Origin: an uncultured bacterium | GTDB lineage: Bacteria > Patescibacteriota > CALEFQ01 | Reading direction: 5' to 3' | Assembly: GCA_937877125.1 (NCBI GenBank) | Contig: CALEFQ010000024.1 | Coordinates: 1-5,171 of the forward strand | Length of the DNA: 5,171 bases | Shown here: piece after piece, positions 1 to 5,171 of the stretch | Layout: every line of letters starts with the position of its first letter | How positions within the stretch are numbered: the stretch's first letter is position 1 | Program-made: the position numbers and the translations under genes | The notes under the pieces: model-generated | The model's database searches: none | Seen by the model: only the letters and a program-made list of their open reading frames with translations | What the model was told of the DNA's origin: nothing

Positions 1-889
1 TATGCCCGCCGCCGCCAAAAAGCTCCGCGATCCGGGAAACATCCACCGCCTTGAAACTTTCCGAACGCAACGACCCTTTTACTATATTATCACCGGTATC
101 GGTTAACAACAAAGAAAATTTGGCTTCCGTCACGGCATTGATCAAATCCACGATGCCTTCCAGGTCTTGCGCCTCAACCCCCAGCTCCCTAAGATCCGAC
201 TGCTTAACCACCGAATACGCCATCTTGGTTTCCTCGTCCACCTGCACCCGATCCAATACCCGGCCCCAGAGTTTTAGAGCGGTAAGAGGCTTGACCCGGA
301 AAATTTCTCTGGTAATCCGGGGGATCCGCGCTCCCCGGCGCATTAATTGGGAAGCGATATTGAGCACCTCCGCCGAAGTCGAGGCCACCTGGAAACTTTG
401 CGTATCGCAGACAATCCCGGCCAATAACATATCAGCTAGAGTTTTATCAATCGTTACGCCTAATTCATTCAGAAGATGAAAAACTATTTCGGCGGTCGAG
501 GTTTTGTCGTCTTCAACCAAGACCATCGTGCCGAAAGGTTTTTTTTGGGGATGATGGTCGATATTCACGATCGGCTTATCCAGCCGGCTCAACTCCCGGG
601 GAAAACCGGTCCGGGGCAAATCCCCACAGTCAAGCGTCACGACCGCGTCGATTTCCTCCCAGGTTGGCTCACTGACGACTTTTTCCAGATCCGCCCAGAA
701 AAAAAAACGCCGTGGCAAATCAGCGGGCAATAGGCGAATTACTTTTTTCCCGAAAGTTTCCAAGCCCCGGCCCAGCGCCAAGAGCGAAGAAATTCCGTCA
801 ACATCCGGCGAAACATGAGTCAGGAGCATCACCCGATCAGTTTGGGTTAGGAACTGGCTGACTTGCCGCCGCTTATTTGGTGTGGTCAT
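1..889 (-). CDS. DHH/DHHA1 phosphoesterase, NrnA-like (3' end cut by window edge)
   Basis: The 296 visible residues carry the full DHH order. Motif I is HVSPDVDG (residues 25-32, with D29 and D31). Motif II is LDCGD (86-90). Motif III is IDHHP (110-114). An ST-x-E segment follows (131-134), and motif IV has an Asp in AGIVCDT (157-163). The DHHA1 domain shows SFRS (273-276) and ends at the visible edge with GGGGH (292-296), the substrate-binding glycine loop. The aspartates and histidines fit a Mn-dependent active site. Family members such as NrnA degrade nanoRNAs and pAp or hydrolyse cyclic dinucleotides in the cytoplasm; which substrate applies here cannot be read from sequence. NrnA proteins are usually about 310-330 residues, so probably only some 20-40 codons lie outside the window. 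The ATG lies 17 bases inside rbfA with no strong Shine-Dalgarno (only AAGAAG nearby), which suggests translational coupling. This start places about 20 residues before motif I, as is usual for the family. Confidence 0.93.
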   Translation of the reverse strand, partial: MTTPNKRRQVSQFLTQTDRVMLLTHVSPDVDGISSLLALGRGLETFGKKVIRLLPADLPRRFFFWADLEKVVSEPTWEEIDAVVTLDCGDLPRTGFPRELSRLDKPIVNIDHHPQKKPFGTMVLVEDDKTSTAEIVFHLLNELGVTIDKTLADMLLAGIVCDTQSFQVASTSAEVLNIASQLMRRGARIPRITREIFRVKPLTALKLWGRVLDRVQVDEETKMAYSVVKQSDLRELGVEAQDLEGIVDLINAVTEAKFSLLLTDTGDNIVKGSLRSESFKAVDVSRIAELFGGGGH

Positions 890-1226
890 CTTCTTGGTGA
901 ATTTCAGCCACCAGCTCCTCAATCCGCTGGACTTTATCACTGGTGGTGTCAATTTTAAAGAGAAGGCGGGGCGGGAATTTCATCGTCAGCCGCTGGTTCA
1001 AAAAAGACTGCAATTGGGAAATATTCTTATTCAGGCATTTCAAAACTTCCTGACGTTTCTCCGGCGGCACGACGCCGATCCAGACCAAAGCGTGGCGCAA
1101 ATCCTCCGAAACCTTGACCTTGATAATACTCGGGAAGGCTCCCACCGGAAATTCCATCTCCCGGCTGAAAATAACCGCCAGTTCCCGGGCAATTAAATCT
1201 TGGATTTGGATAACACGACGTTTCAT
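873..1226 (-). CDS. rbfA: Ribosome-binding factor A (RbfA)
   Basis: This 117-residue protein fits RbfA in length (usually about 110-130) and in its single KH type II fold. Visible family signatures are an N-terminal helix with RELAVIFSREM (14-24), the strand and turn VKVSEDLRHALVWIG (37-51), and the late segment FPPRLLFKIDTTSD (84-97), which corresponds to the usual PEL-F--D motif. RbfA binds the 30S subunit during late assembly, helps mature the 5' end of 16S rRNA and supports growth in the cold. The acidic tail QEDDHTK (111-117) is encoded over the start of the next gene. The Ala-x-Gly kink expected in the KH helix reads N68-I69-S70 here, a departure from the E. coli pattern. The gene follows infB with a one-base overlap (TAATG), the classic arrangement of these two translation genes, and has its own Shine-Dalgarno. 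Confidence 0.95.
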   Translation of the reverse strand: MKRRVIQIQDLIARELAVIFSREMEFPVGAFPSIIKVKVSEDLRHALVWIGVVPPEKRQEVLKCLNKNISQLQSFLNQRLTMKFPPRLLFKIDTTSDKVQRIEELVAEIHQEDDHTK

Positions 1227-3034
1227 TATTTATCTTCACCTATTTTCTTTTTCCGAAGCTCTACCCGGAAAATTTCCACCAAATCGCCTTCCTGCACTTC
1301 CGAAATCCCCTCGACCCGCATCCCCGCTTCCTTGCCTTTGGAAACCTCGTCGACATTTTTCTTCTCGCATTGGAGCTCTTTCATTTGGCCGCGGGAGATT
1401 TCTTTCTTGTCCCGCAACAGCCGGACATATACATCGCCGATTCGCTCTATTTTTCCGGTCAAAACCTTGCCGCCAAAAATCATTTCTTTTTTGCCATGAC
1501 GGAAAACTGCCAAAACCTTCAGGGTGGCCATTTTTATCTCGACTTCTTCCGGTTCAATCAATCCTTCCAGGGCGTTTTTGAGATCGTCGATCAGCTCGTA
1601 AATAATGCTATAAATCTTGATCTGAATGCCTTCTTTCTTGGCGGTCTCGGCGACCTGGCTGTCCGCCTTGACGTTGAACCCGACGACCACCGCCCGCGAG
1701 GCCTTAGCCATCATTACGTCAGTCTCGGAAATATCGCCGATCGCCTTATGTAAAATCTCGACGTAAACTTCCTGCGAATGTAGTTTTTCCAATGAAGACG
1801 AAATCGCTTCCAGGGTCCCCCCCACGTCGGCTTTCAGCACGACGTTTAGTTTTTTCATTTTCCCCTTAGTAATCGCGTCGGCCATTTCGGAAAGGCCAAA
1901 ACGTCCGTAGCCGCGGCGACTTTTCAGTTCTTCCAGCTTGCGGCGCAATTCGCCTTCACCGCGCGCATCCTTTGGATTAGGATGGACTTCCATGATATCG
2001 CCGACATGCGGGACATTTTTCAGGCCGATCAAGCGGACCGGCGTCGCCGGGCCGGCTTCCTGAATCTCTTTCTGCTGGTAATCGCGCATAGCACGGACCT
2101 TGCCGTACGTCGTGCCGATGGAAAAATCATCGCCCAAATGCAGGGTGCCGGTCTGGACTAAGACCGTCGCGACCGCGCCGCTTTTTTCGGTTTTATCCGC
2201 CTCAATCACTGTTCCGACAGCGCGGCGCCGCGGATTTGCTTTCAGGTTCTGCATGTCGGCAACCAATAAGATCATTTCCAATAAATCGTCGATATTTATT
2301 TTTTTCTTGGCGGAGACTTCGACACAGACCGTATCGCCGCCCCATTCTTCCGTCAAAACTTCGTGGTCAGCCAGTTCTTTTTTCACCCGTTTGGTATCGG
2401 CGCCTTCCTTGTCGATTTTATTGATCGCGACAATAATCGGAACTTTCGCCGCCTTGGCATGATTAATAGCCTCGAGCGTCTGGGGCTTGACCCCGTCATC
2501 GGCCGCGACAACCAAAACCGCGATATCGGTCACATTAGTCCCCCGCGCGCGCATAGCCGTAAACGCCTCGTGTCCCGGCGTGTCCAAAAAAGTAATTTGA
2601 CGATTTTTCTTCTCCACCTGGTACGCCCCAATATGCTGGGTAATGCCTCCCGCTTCTCCGGCAGTGACATTCGTCTCTCGGATCGCGTCCAGAAGAGAGG
2701 TTTTGCCGTGATCGACATGGCCCATGATGGTGACAATCGGCGCCCGGGTTTTCAAAGCGGCCTTGTCCGGCTCTTGCAATAACCGGCCCAAGCGCGCCCG
2801 GCGCTCTTCCTCTTCGTCTAAAACATTGTTCTGGTCACCCTTGGCCGCTTCGACTGAAAAGCCTAAATCTTCGGCAATGATCACGGCGGTTTCATAATCC
2901 AACTCCTCATTAATCGTGGCCATGATACCGTTGGACATCAAGGTCTTGACCACCTCGGTGACCGGCAATTCCAAAAGAGCGGCAAATTCTTTGACCGTGA
3001 CCGCGCCAGCAAGTTTTACTTTTTTTTCATCCAT
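1226..3034 (-). CDS. infB: Translation initiation factor IF-2
   Basis: IF-2 is the GTPase that brings fMet-tRNA to the 30S subunit and promotes subunit joining. The 602-residue protein has a short IF2_N domain (about 12-62), an acidic/basic linker (63-95), and a complete G domain: P-loop GHVDHGKTS (105-113), switch [10 protein letters not shown] (129-137), DTPGHEAF (151-158), NKID (205-208) and SAKK (241-244). Domain II spans roughly 268-352. Domain III begins at [17 protein letters not shown] (395-411), and the fMet-binding domain IV covers about 498-592. It is short compared with E. coli (890) or Bacillus (about 716) because the long N-terminal extension is missing; all catalytic parts are present. 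In domain IV the usual GxECGI stretch reads GKEAGM (567-572), replacing the conserved Cys with Ala. The ATG is preceded by TTAGGGA four bases upstream. It sits 50 bases after a small membrane protein gene and leads into rbfA with a one-base overlap. Confidence 0.98.
   Translation of the reverse strand: MDEKKVKLAGAVTVKEFAALLELPVTEVVKTLMSNGIMATINEELDYETAVIIAEDLGFSVEAAKGDQNNVLDEEEERRARLGRLLQEPDKAALKTRAPIVTIMGHVDHGKTSLLDAIRETNVTAGEAGGITQHIGAYQVEKKNRQITFLDTPGHEAFTAMRARGTNVTDIAVLVVAADDGVKPQTLEAINHAKAAKVPIIVAINKIDKEGADTKRVKKELADHEVLTEEWGGDTVCVEVSAKKKINIDDLLEMILLVADMQNLKANPRRRAVGTVIEADKTEKSGAVATVLVQTGTLHLGDDFSIGTTYGKVRAMRDYQQKEIQEAGPATPVRLIGLKNVPHVGDIMEVHPNPKDARGEGELRRKLEELKSRRGYGRFGLSEMADAITKGKMKKLNVVLKADVGGTLEAISSSLEKLHSQEVYVEILHKAIGDISETDVMMAKASRAVVVGFNVKADSQVAETAKKEGIQIKIYSIIYELIDDLKNALEGLIEPEEVEIKMATLKVLAVFRHGKKEMIFGGKVLTGKIERIGDVYVRLLRDKKEISRGQMKELQCEKKNVDEVSKGKEAGMRVEGISEVQEGDLVEIFRVELRKKKIGEDK
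1236..1241 (-). promoter_or_regulatory. Ribosome binding site of rbfA inside the infB end
   Basis: AGGTGA lies nine bases before the rbfA ATG, within the last codons of infB. Together with the TAATG stop/start junction it supports the chosen start and implies that ribosomes ending infB can restart on rbfA. Confidence 0.7.
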
Positions 3035-3038
3035 GAAA

Positions 3039-3043
3039 TCCCT
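3039..3043 (-). promoter_or_regulatory. Ribosome binding site of infB
   Basis: AGGGA lies four bases before the infB ATG, a slightly short but usable spacing. It supports this start over the out-of-frame ATG four bases later. Confidence 0.55.
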
Positions 3044-3084
3044 AAGAAAATAAAAAAAGATTAATTAATCAGTTTCCCTGCCCC

Positions 3085-3342
3085 CTATTGTTTCGCTTTT
3101 TTCGCGTCTTGCGCCCGGCGCACAAAAATCATAATCATGACAAGCCCGAACAAAATCCAGAGAATGACGGCCACCACTTCAAGCAAGGCCCACCAATTCC
3201 AGTGATTGCCCCAGGCGATCAAGACGCCGATACCCCCGAAAACCGCCCAAGGAATCCAAGGCGGGACGACCTTTTTGTCAAAAAAAGCACCCAGCGTCTG
3301 CAGGATCGCGTAGCCGAATTTTTTCCCTGAACTCGAAGCCAT
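3085..3342 (-). CDS. Small Trp-rich two-helix membrane protein, function unknown
   Basis: I do not recognise a family. From the ATG the protein has 85 residues: a short polar and basic start (MASSSGKKFG), a segment with K23 and K24, a hydrophobic helix at about 29-44, a tight turn GNHWNW (45-50), and a second helix at about 52-74, followed by the basic tail RRAQDAKKAKQ. Seven tryptophans (29, 32, 44, 48, 50, 51, 62) cluster at the predicted membrane interfaces, and E55 lies near the start of helix two. By the positive-inside rule both ends would be cytoplasmic. The frame stays open upstream to a TTG at 3417, but that stretch overlaps a good promoter and has no Shine-Dalgarno, so ATG 3342 is preferred; its own ribosome site is also weak. 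It precedes infB by 50 bases in the same direction and may be the first gene of that transcript. It might be real but lineage-restricted. Confidence 0.72.
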   Translation of the reverse strand: MASSSGKKFGYAILQTLGAFFDKKVVPPWIPWAVFGGIGVLIAWGNHWNWWALLEVVAVILWILFGLVMIMIFVRRAQDAKKAKQ

Positions 3343-3388
3343 AAAATGACTTGTTATCTTGCCATAGAAAAAGGATAGTAGCAAGAAT

Positions 3389-3417
3389 ATTCTACAATAA
3401 AAAAAGTCTGATGGCAA
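3389..3417 (-). promoter_or_regulatory. Sigma70-type promoter upstream of the small membrane protein and infB operon
   Basis: On the minus strand TTGCCA (3417-3412) is followed after exactly 17 bases by TAGAAT (3394-3389), each one base from consensus. Transcription would start near 3382, giving a leader of about 40 bases before ATG 3342. An overlapping extended -10 candidate, TGCTACTAT, lies a few bases further on. The next genes (membrane protein, infB, rbfA, DHH) all follow in the same direction, so this is the best candidate for their shared promoter. It is predicted from sequence only. Confidence 0.6.
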
Positions 3418-3444
3418 ACACTTGACGAAAATTTAGAAATATCC

Positions 3445-3535
3445 AATAACCAATCTCAAATAAAATCAAAACTCAAATATTAAAATGACTCTGATTTGTG
3501 ATTGGTAATTGTAATTTTATTTGATATTGGTTATT
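3445..3535. repeat. AT-rich inverted repeat between the DagK-like gene and the infB operon promoter
   Basis: Two 22-base arms, 3445-3466 and 3514-3535, are reverse complements with a single mismatch, separated by 47 bases. The arms begin AATAACCAAT and end GGTTATT. The stem is mostly A-T, and in the direction of transcription no clean T tract follows it. It could act as a weak terminator after the DagK-like gene, or be a copy of a dispersed palindromic intergenic element. It lies wholly between genes. Confidence 0.7.
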
Positions 3536-3550
3536 TGATATTGGTTATTT
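3517..3550. repeat. 14-base tandem repeat abutting the DagK-like stop codon
   Basis: The unit ATTTGATATTGGTT occurs twice head to tail (3519-3532 and 3533-3546), and the period-14 match extends to about 2.4 copies. It ends directly against the TGA stop of the DagK-like gene, and its first copy lies largely within the right arm of the neighbouring inverted repeat. Confidence 0.85.
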
Positions 3551-4420
3551 TCAGAACGCTCTTCCCTTGCCCACGATAACTTTTGCCGCTTTAGGGATCA
3601 TTTCTATTCGTAAAGGCAACATATCGTATAAAACCCCGTCGGTGGCGATTTTGACCGTTTTAGGACCGGCAATTTTTATTTCCTGCGCCCAGAAAATACT
3701 GGCATTCGCCAGCCGCCCGTATTCACGGCGCGCCACCAGGCTGGCCTGGTTGATTATCTGCTCTGAATATGGCACCACGGTCAGCCGCAATTTTTTTTCG
3801 CGGTGGTCCGCCCGCTGCAAATCATCCGGTTCATTGTTTAGGTTGACCACCGTCAGATTAAACAGCGGGCTGGTAACCAGGTATTGATTATCAATTAAAA
3901 TTTTCACCGCCTGGGGTTTGTATTTTTTTATTCGATGCTGGGCGGTAAAAGCAGAAATTTTTTCCAGCACTTGTTCTCGACGGGTCTTATGCTCCGCTTC
4001 AAAACCGACATCGACCGTGGTGATAAAAAATCTTTTATTGACGCGCCCGACATCAATCGTGGCGGTTTTCCGAGCCGCTAGTTCTTGGACCGAAACCGCC
4101 TCGCCGCGCAAGCCGAGACGCTTGGCAATATAATTAGGTTCGCCAAAGGGAATGATCGCCAGCACGGTCTCGGTCGGATCCATCCCCGCCGCCAGGCCGG
4201 CATTCAACGCTTTGGTAAAAGTATAATCATTCCCAAAAACAACAATTGTCTTGGCGTGACGCGCCAAGCCAAGCTTCATGATTTCTTCCACGGTCCGAAT
4301 CGGGGTGACTCGCTCACGTTCTCCCACAATCCCCAATTCCGTCAGCTTGTGCTCAATCGCCGCCAGTTGCCGCCGGAATCGACGCTCGCCAATGAATGAA
4401 TCGTAAATATAATGATACAT
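3551..4420 (-). CDS. Divergent diacylglycerol kinase/LCB5-like protein with altered GGDGT motif
   Basis: The 289-residue protein has the layout of the DagK/NAD-kinase-like lipid kinase fold. An N-terminal Rossmann-like part leads to TIVVFGNDYTFTKALNAGL (58-76), followed by IIPFGEPNYIAKRLGL (89-104), VGFEAE (138-143) and, in the C-terminal beta domain, KIATDGVLYDMLPLRIEM (257-274). Family members phosphorylate diacylglycerol or related lipids with ATP at the inner membrane face. Here the hallmark GGDGT loop reads G63-N64-D65-Y66-T67, and the GTGND loop reads G93-E94-P95-N96-Y97, so two of the key nucleotide-binding motifs are altered, while the late DG (261-262) is kept. It may be a distinct subfamily with changed substrate, or a non-catalytic relative. 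ATG 4420 is chosen over an in-frame TTG at 4432 because GGGGA lies five bases before it. It follows bactofilin by 48 bases and may share its transcript; the stop is TGA. Confidence 0.75.
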   Translation of the reverse strand: MYHYIYDSFIGERRFRRQLAAIEHKLTELGIVGERERVTPIRTVEEIMKLGLARHAKTIVVFGNDYTFTKALNAGLAAGMDPTETVLAIIPFGEPNYIAKRLGLRGEAVSVQELAARKTATIDVGRVNKRFFITTVDVGFEAEHKTRREQVLEKISAFTAQHRIKKYKPQAVKILIDNQYLVTSPLFNLTVVNLNNEPDDLQRADHREKKLRLTVVPYSEQIINQASLVARREYGRLANASIFWAQEIKIAGPKTVKIATDGVLYDMLPLRIEMIPKAAKVIVGKGRAF

Positions 4421-4425
4421 CAAAA

Positions 4426-4430
4426 TCCCC
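4426..4430 (-). promoter_or_regulatory. Ribosome binding site of the DagK-like gene
   Basis: GGGGA lies five bases before ATG 4420 and would fall inside the coding region if the in-frame TTG at 4432 were the start. It therefore decides in favour of the ATG. It begins four bases after the foot of the hairpin at 4434-4459. Confidence 0.55.
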
Positions 4431-4433
4431 AAA

Positions 4434-4459
4434 CAGGGACGGCATTAATGCCGCCCCTG
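4434..4459 (-). terminator. GC-rich palindromic hairpin between bactofilin and the DagK-like gene
   Basis: The 26-base palindrome folds into an 11-pair stem (foot CAGGG, paired with CCCTG) closed by a UUAA loop. The one imperfect position is A-C on the plus strand but G-U in minus-strand RNA, so the helix is complete only in the direction the genes are transcribed. It starts nine bases after the bactofilin stop and is followed by TTTGGGGATTTT, an interrupted T tract that contains the next ribosome site. It could be a leaky terminator, a processing or stability hairpin, or a copy of a dispersed palindromic repeat. The structure is clear; the role is not. Confidence 0.6.
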
Positions 4460-4468
4460 ACTGCGTCA

Positions 4469-4882
4469 TTATTTTTTTTCGGTCTTCACGGCGTCAACCG
4501 CCTCGCCCTGCTCGGTTGACATGGAACATTGGCCGGAAAAAATCGCTCCGGCAGTAATGGACAAAACGCCGGTCTTGATATCCCCGGCCACGCGCGCCGT
4601 TTCCAGCAATTCCAGCTTGGTCTTGACGTCGATGTTGCCATTGACACGACCGGCAATAGTGGCATTATCGGCGAACACATCCGCCTCCACCGAAGCCCGC
4701 TCCCCGATAATTAAATTCTTATTGGTTTTAACCGTGCCGGAAACCGTGCCATCAATACGGACGTTCTCATCACTGGAAAAATCGCCTTCCAATTTAACGG
4801 AATGACCGACGACCGTCTCGCCCACGGGACCAGCCGCACTATTCGAAGTAAATCCTTCCTCCTTGCGTTGAAACATAGCCAT
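4469..4882 (-). CDS. Bactofilin family cytoskeletal protein
   Basis: The 137-residue protein matches the bactofilin (formerly DUF583) domain. It has a disordered start (1-20), then the typical opening GETVVGHSVKLEGDF (21-35) and NVRIDGTVSGTV (40-51), followed by short beta-helix rungs with repeating hydrophobic and glycine positions (LIIGERASVEADV, ATIAGRVNGNI, LELLETARVAGDI, VLSITAGAIFSG) up to about residue 117. A charged tail (EAVDAVKTEKK) ends it. Bactofilins polymerise without nucleotide into filaments that attach to the inner membrane and help place cell-wall or stalk machinery; that role is family knowledge, not shown here. Length is normal. There is no Shine-Dalgarno before ATG 4882 or before the second in-frame ATG at 4876, so the exact start is uncertain by two residues. 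It lies between a DUF4446 gene and a DagK-like gene, both on the same strand. Confidence 0.93.
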   Translation of the reverse strand: MAMFQRKEEGFTSNSAAGPVGETVVGHSVKLEGDFSSDENVRIDGTVSGTVKTNKNLIIGERASVEADVFADNATIAGRVNGNIDVKTKLELLETARVAGDIKTGVLSITAGAIFSGQCSMSTEQGEAVDAVKTEKK

Positions 4883-4895
4883 GTTTTTAAAAAGA

Positions 4896-4963
4896 ATATT
4901 AAGATATTAAGTTATTAAGATATTAAGAAAATCACACGTCTTAAAATTCTAATATCTTAATAT
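4896..4963. repeat. AT-rich inverted repeat between DUF4446 and bactofilin
   Basis: The 14-base arms 4896-4909 (ATATTAAGATATTA) and 4950-4963 are exact reverse complements, separated by 40 bases. The right arm begins one base after the DUF4446 stop codon; the left arm overlaps the octamer repeat. The stem is almost pure A-T, so it would be a weak terminator at best. A dispersed intergenic repeat is an equal possibility. Confidence 0.65.
4898..4929. repeat. Octamer tandem repeat upstream of bactofilin
   Basis: Four head-to-tail copies of ATTAAGWW occupy this stretch (ATTAAGAT, ATTAAGTT, ATTAAGAT, ATTAAGAA). They form the 5' untranslated region of bactofilin and could include its promoter, though no convincing -35/-10 pair stands out. 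Confidence 0.85.
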
Positions 4964-4964
4964 A

Positions 4965-5171
4965 TTATTTGTTAGCCCGGCGTAGCGCTTCTATCTCTTC
5001 CCCCGTTAAATGCTGTTTTGATTGACCGTGTTCAATCGCCTTGGCGTAAACCTGGGTGCCGGAACGAGAATGCAGACTGGAAAGAACCAAACCGTTATCC
5101 TCGGCGTCCAACAGCGCGATTGAAAAACTGAAGGTGCCGCCGGTGTCGCCGTAAGGATTATAAAAATACGT
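4965..5171 (-). CDS. DUF4446 family protein (C-terminal part, 5' end outside window)
   Basis: The last 68 residues are visible and in frame to the window edge. They match the C-terminal core of DUF4446: YNPYGDTGGTFSFSIALLD (4-22), NGLVLSSLHSRSG (26-38), TQVYAKAIEHGQS (39-51) and the closing LTGEEIEALRRA (55-66). The family is of unknown function. In Firmicutes its members often have an N-terminal membrane helix and a coiled coil; none of that can be seen here because it lies upstream. The gene ends with TAA directly before the inverted repeat that separates it from bactofilin. The family call is from memory of the conserved pattern and could not be checked by search. Confidence 0.8.
   Translation of the reverse strand, partial: TYFYNPYGDTGGTFSFSIALLDAEDNGLVLSSLHSRSGTQVYAKAIEHGQSKQHLTGEEIEALRRANK

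Noticed and set aside
51..733. Two plus-strand open frames (51-479 and 476-733)
   Set aside because: They lie antisense to the DHH phosphoesterase, whose minus-strand frame shows all family motifs; the plus-strand proteins show no recognisable domain.
1114..2782. Several plus-strand open frames across infB and rbfA, and a second minus-strand frame at 2530-2736
   Set aside because: They are other-frame readings of infB and rbfA, which are unmistakable; none has a family pattern.
3059..3070. Perfect 12-base palindrome GATTAATTAATC followed by T-rich sequence before infB
   Set aside because: It is all A-T in the centre with no loop space, so it would make a very weak hairpin; a terminator directly before infB is also unlikely.
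3419..3550. CRISPR-like repeat and spacer pattern
   Set aside because: The 14-base units are directly adjacent with no spacers, and the other copies are inverted, so this is a tandem and inverted repeat, not a CRISPR array.
3567..4399. Plus-strand open frames opposite the DagK-like gene
   Set aside because: The minus-strand frame has the lipid-kinase layout and a ribosome site; the plus frames are low-complexity shadows.
4420..4432. TTG start four codons upstream for the DagK-like gene
   Set aside because: It would place the GGGGA ribosome site inside the coding region and has none of its own.
4930..4950. Possible promoter for bactofilin with TTAAGA as -35 and an AT-rich -10
   Set aside because: The spacing is too short (about 13 bases) and AT-rich repeats give many chance -10 matches.

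Overview
The window is a compact stretch of bacterial chromosome. Every gene I can support lies on the minus strand, so transcription runs from high to low coordinates. In that order it holds the 3' end of a DUF4446 family gene (4965-5171), a bactofilin (4469-4882), a divergent diacylglycerol-kinase-like protein (3551-4420), a small Trp-rich two-helix membrane protein (3085-3342), infB for translation initiation factor IF-2 (1226-3034), rbfA for a 30S ribosome-maturation factor (873-1226), and a DHH/DHHA1 phosphoesterase of the NrnA type that runs off the left edge (1-889).

The organism is bacterial, with moderate GC content and AT-rich spacers. IF-2 is only 602 residues, lacking the long N-terminal extension of E. 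coli or Bacillus IF-2. That, the very tight gene packing and the divergent DagK-like protein suggest a reduced genome, possibly Patescibacteria (CPR). This lineage call is an inference from protein style, not a proof. TGA is used as a stop for the DagK-like gene, which argues against the code-25 lineages (Gracilibacteria, Absconditabacteria).

There appear to be two functional blocks. The left block (promoter near 3389-3417, small membrane protein, infB, rbfA, DHH phosphoesterase) is a translation and RNA-turnover operon. infB and rbfA share one base (TAATG), and the DHH gene starts 17 bases inside rbfA, so translation of all three is probably coupled. The right block (DUF4446, bactofilin, DagK-like) looks cell-envelope related, although no functional link between its members is shown by the sequence.

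The longer intergenic gaps of the right block each carry a different repeat or palindrome: an AT-rich inverted repeat with a 14-base tandem repeat after the DagK-like gene, a GC-rich 26-base hairpin directly before its ribosome binding site, and an octamer repeat with an inverted copy before bactofilin. These are the least explained parts of the window. I see no RNA genes, CRISPR array, insertion sequence or phage gene, and no clear evidence of a new multi-gene system. The best candidates for novelty are the DagK-like protein with its altered nucleotide-binding motif and the intergenic repeats.
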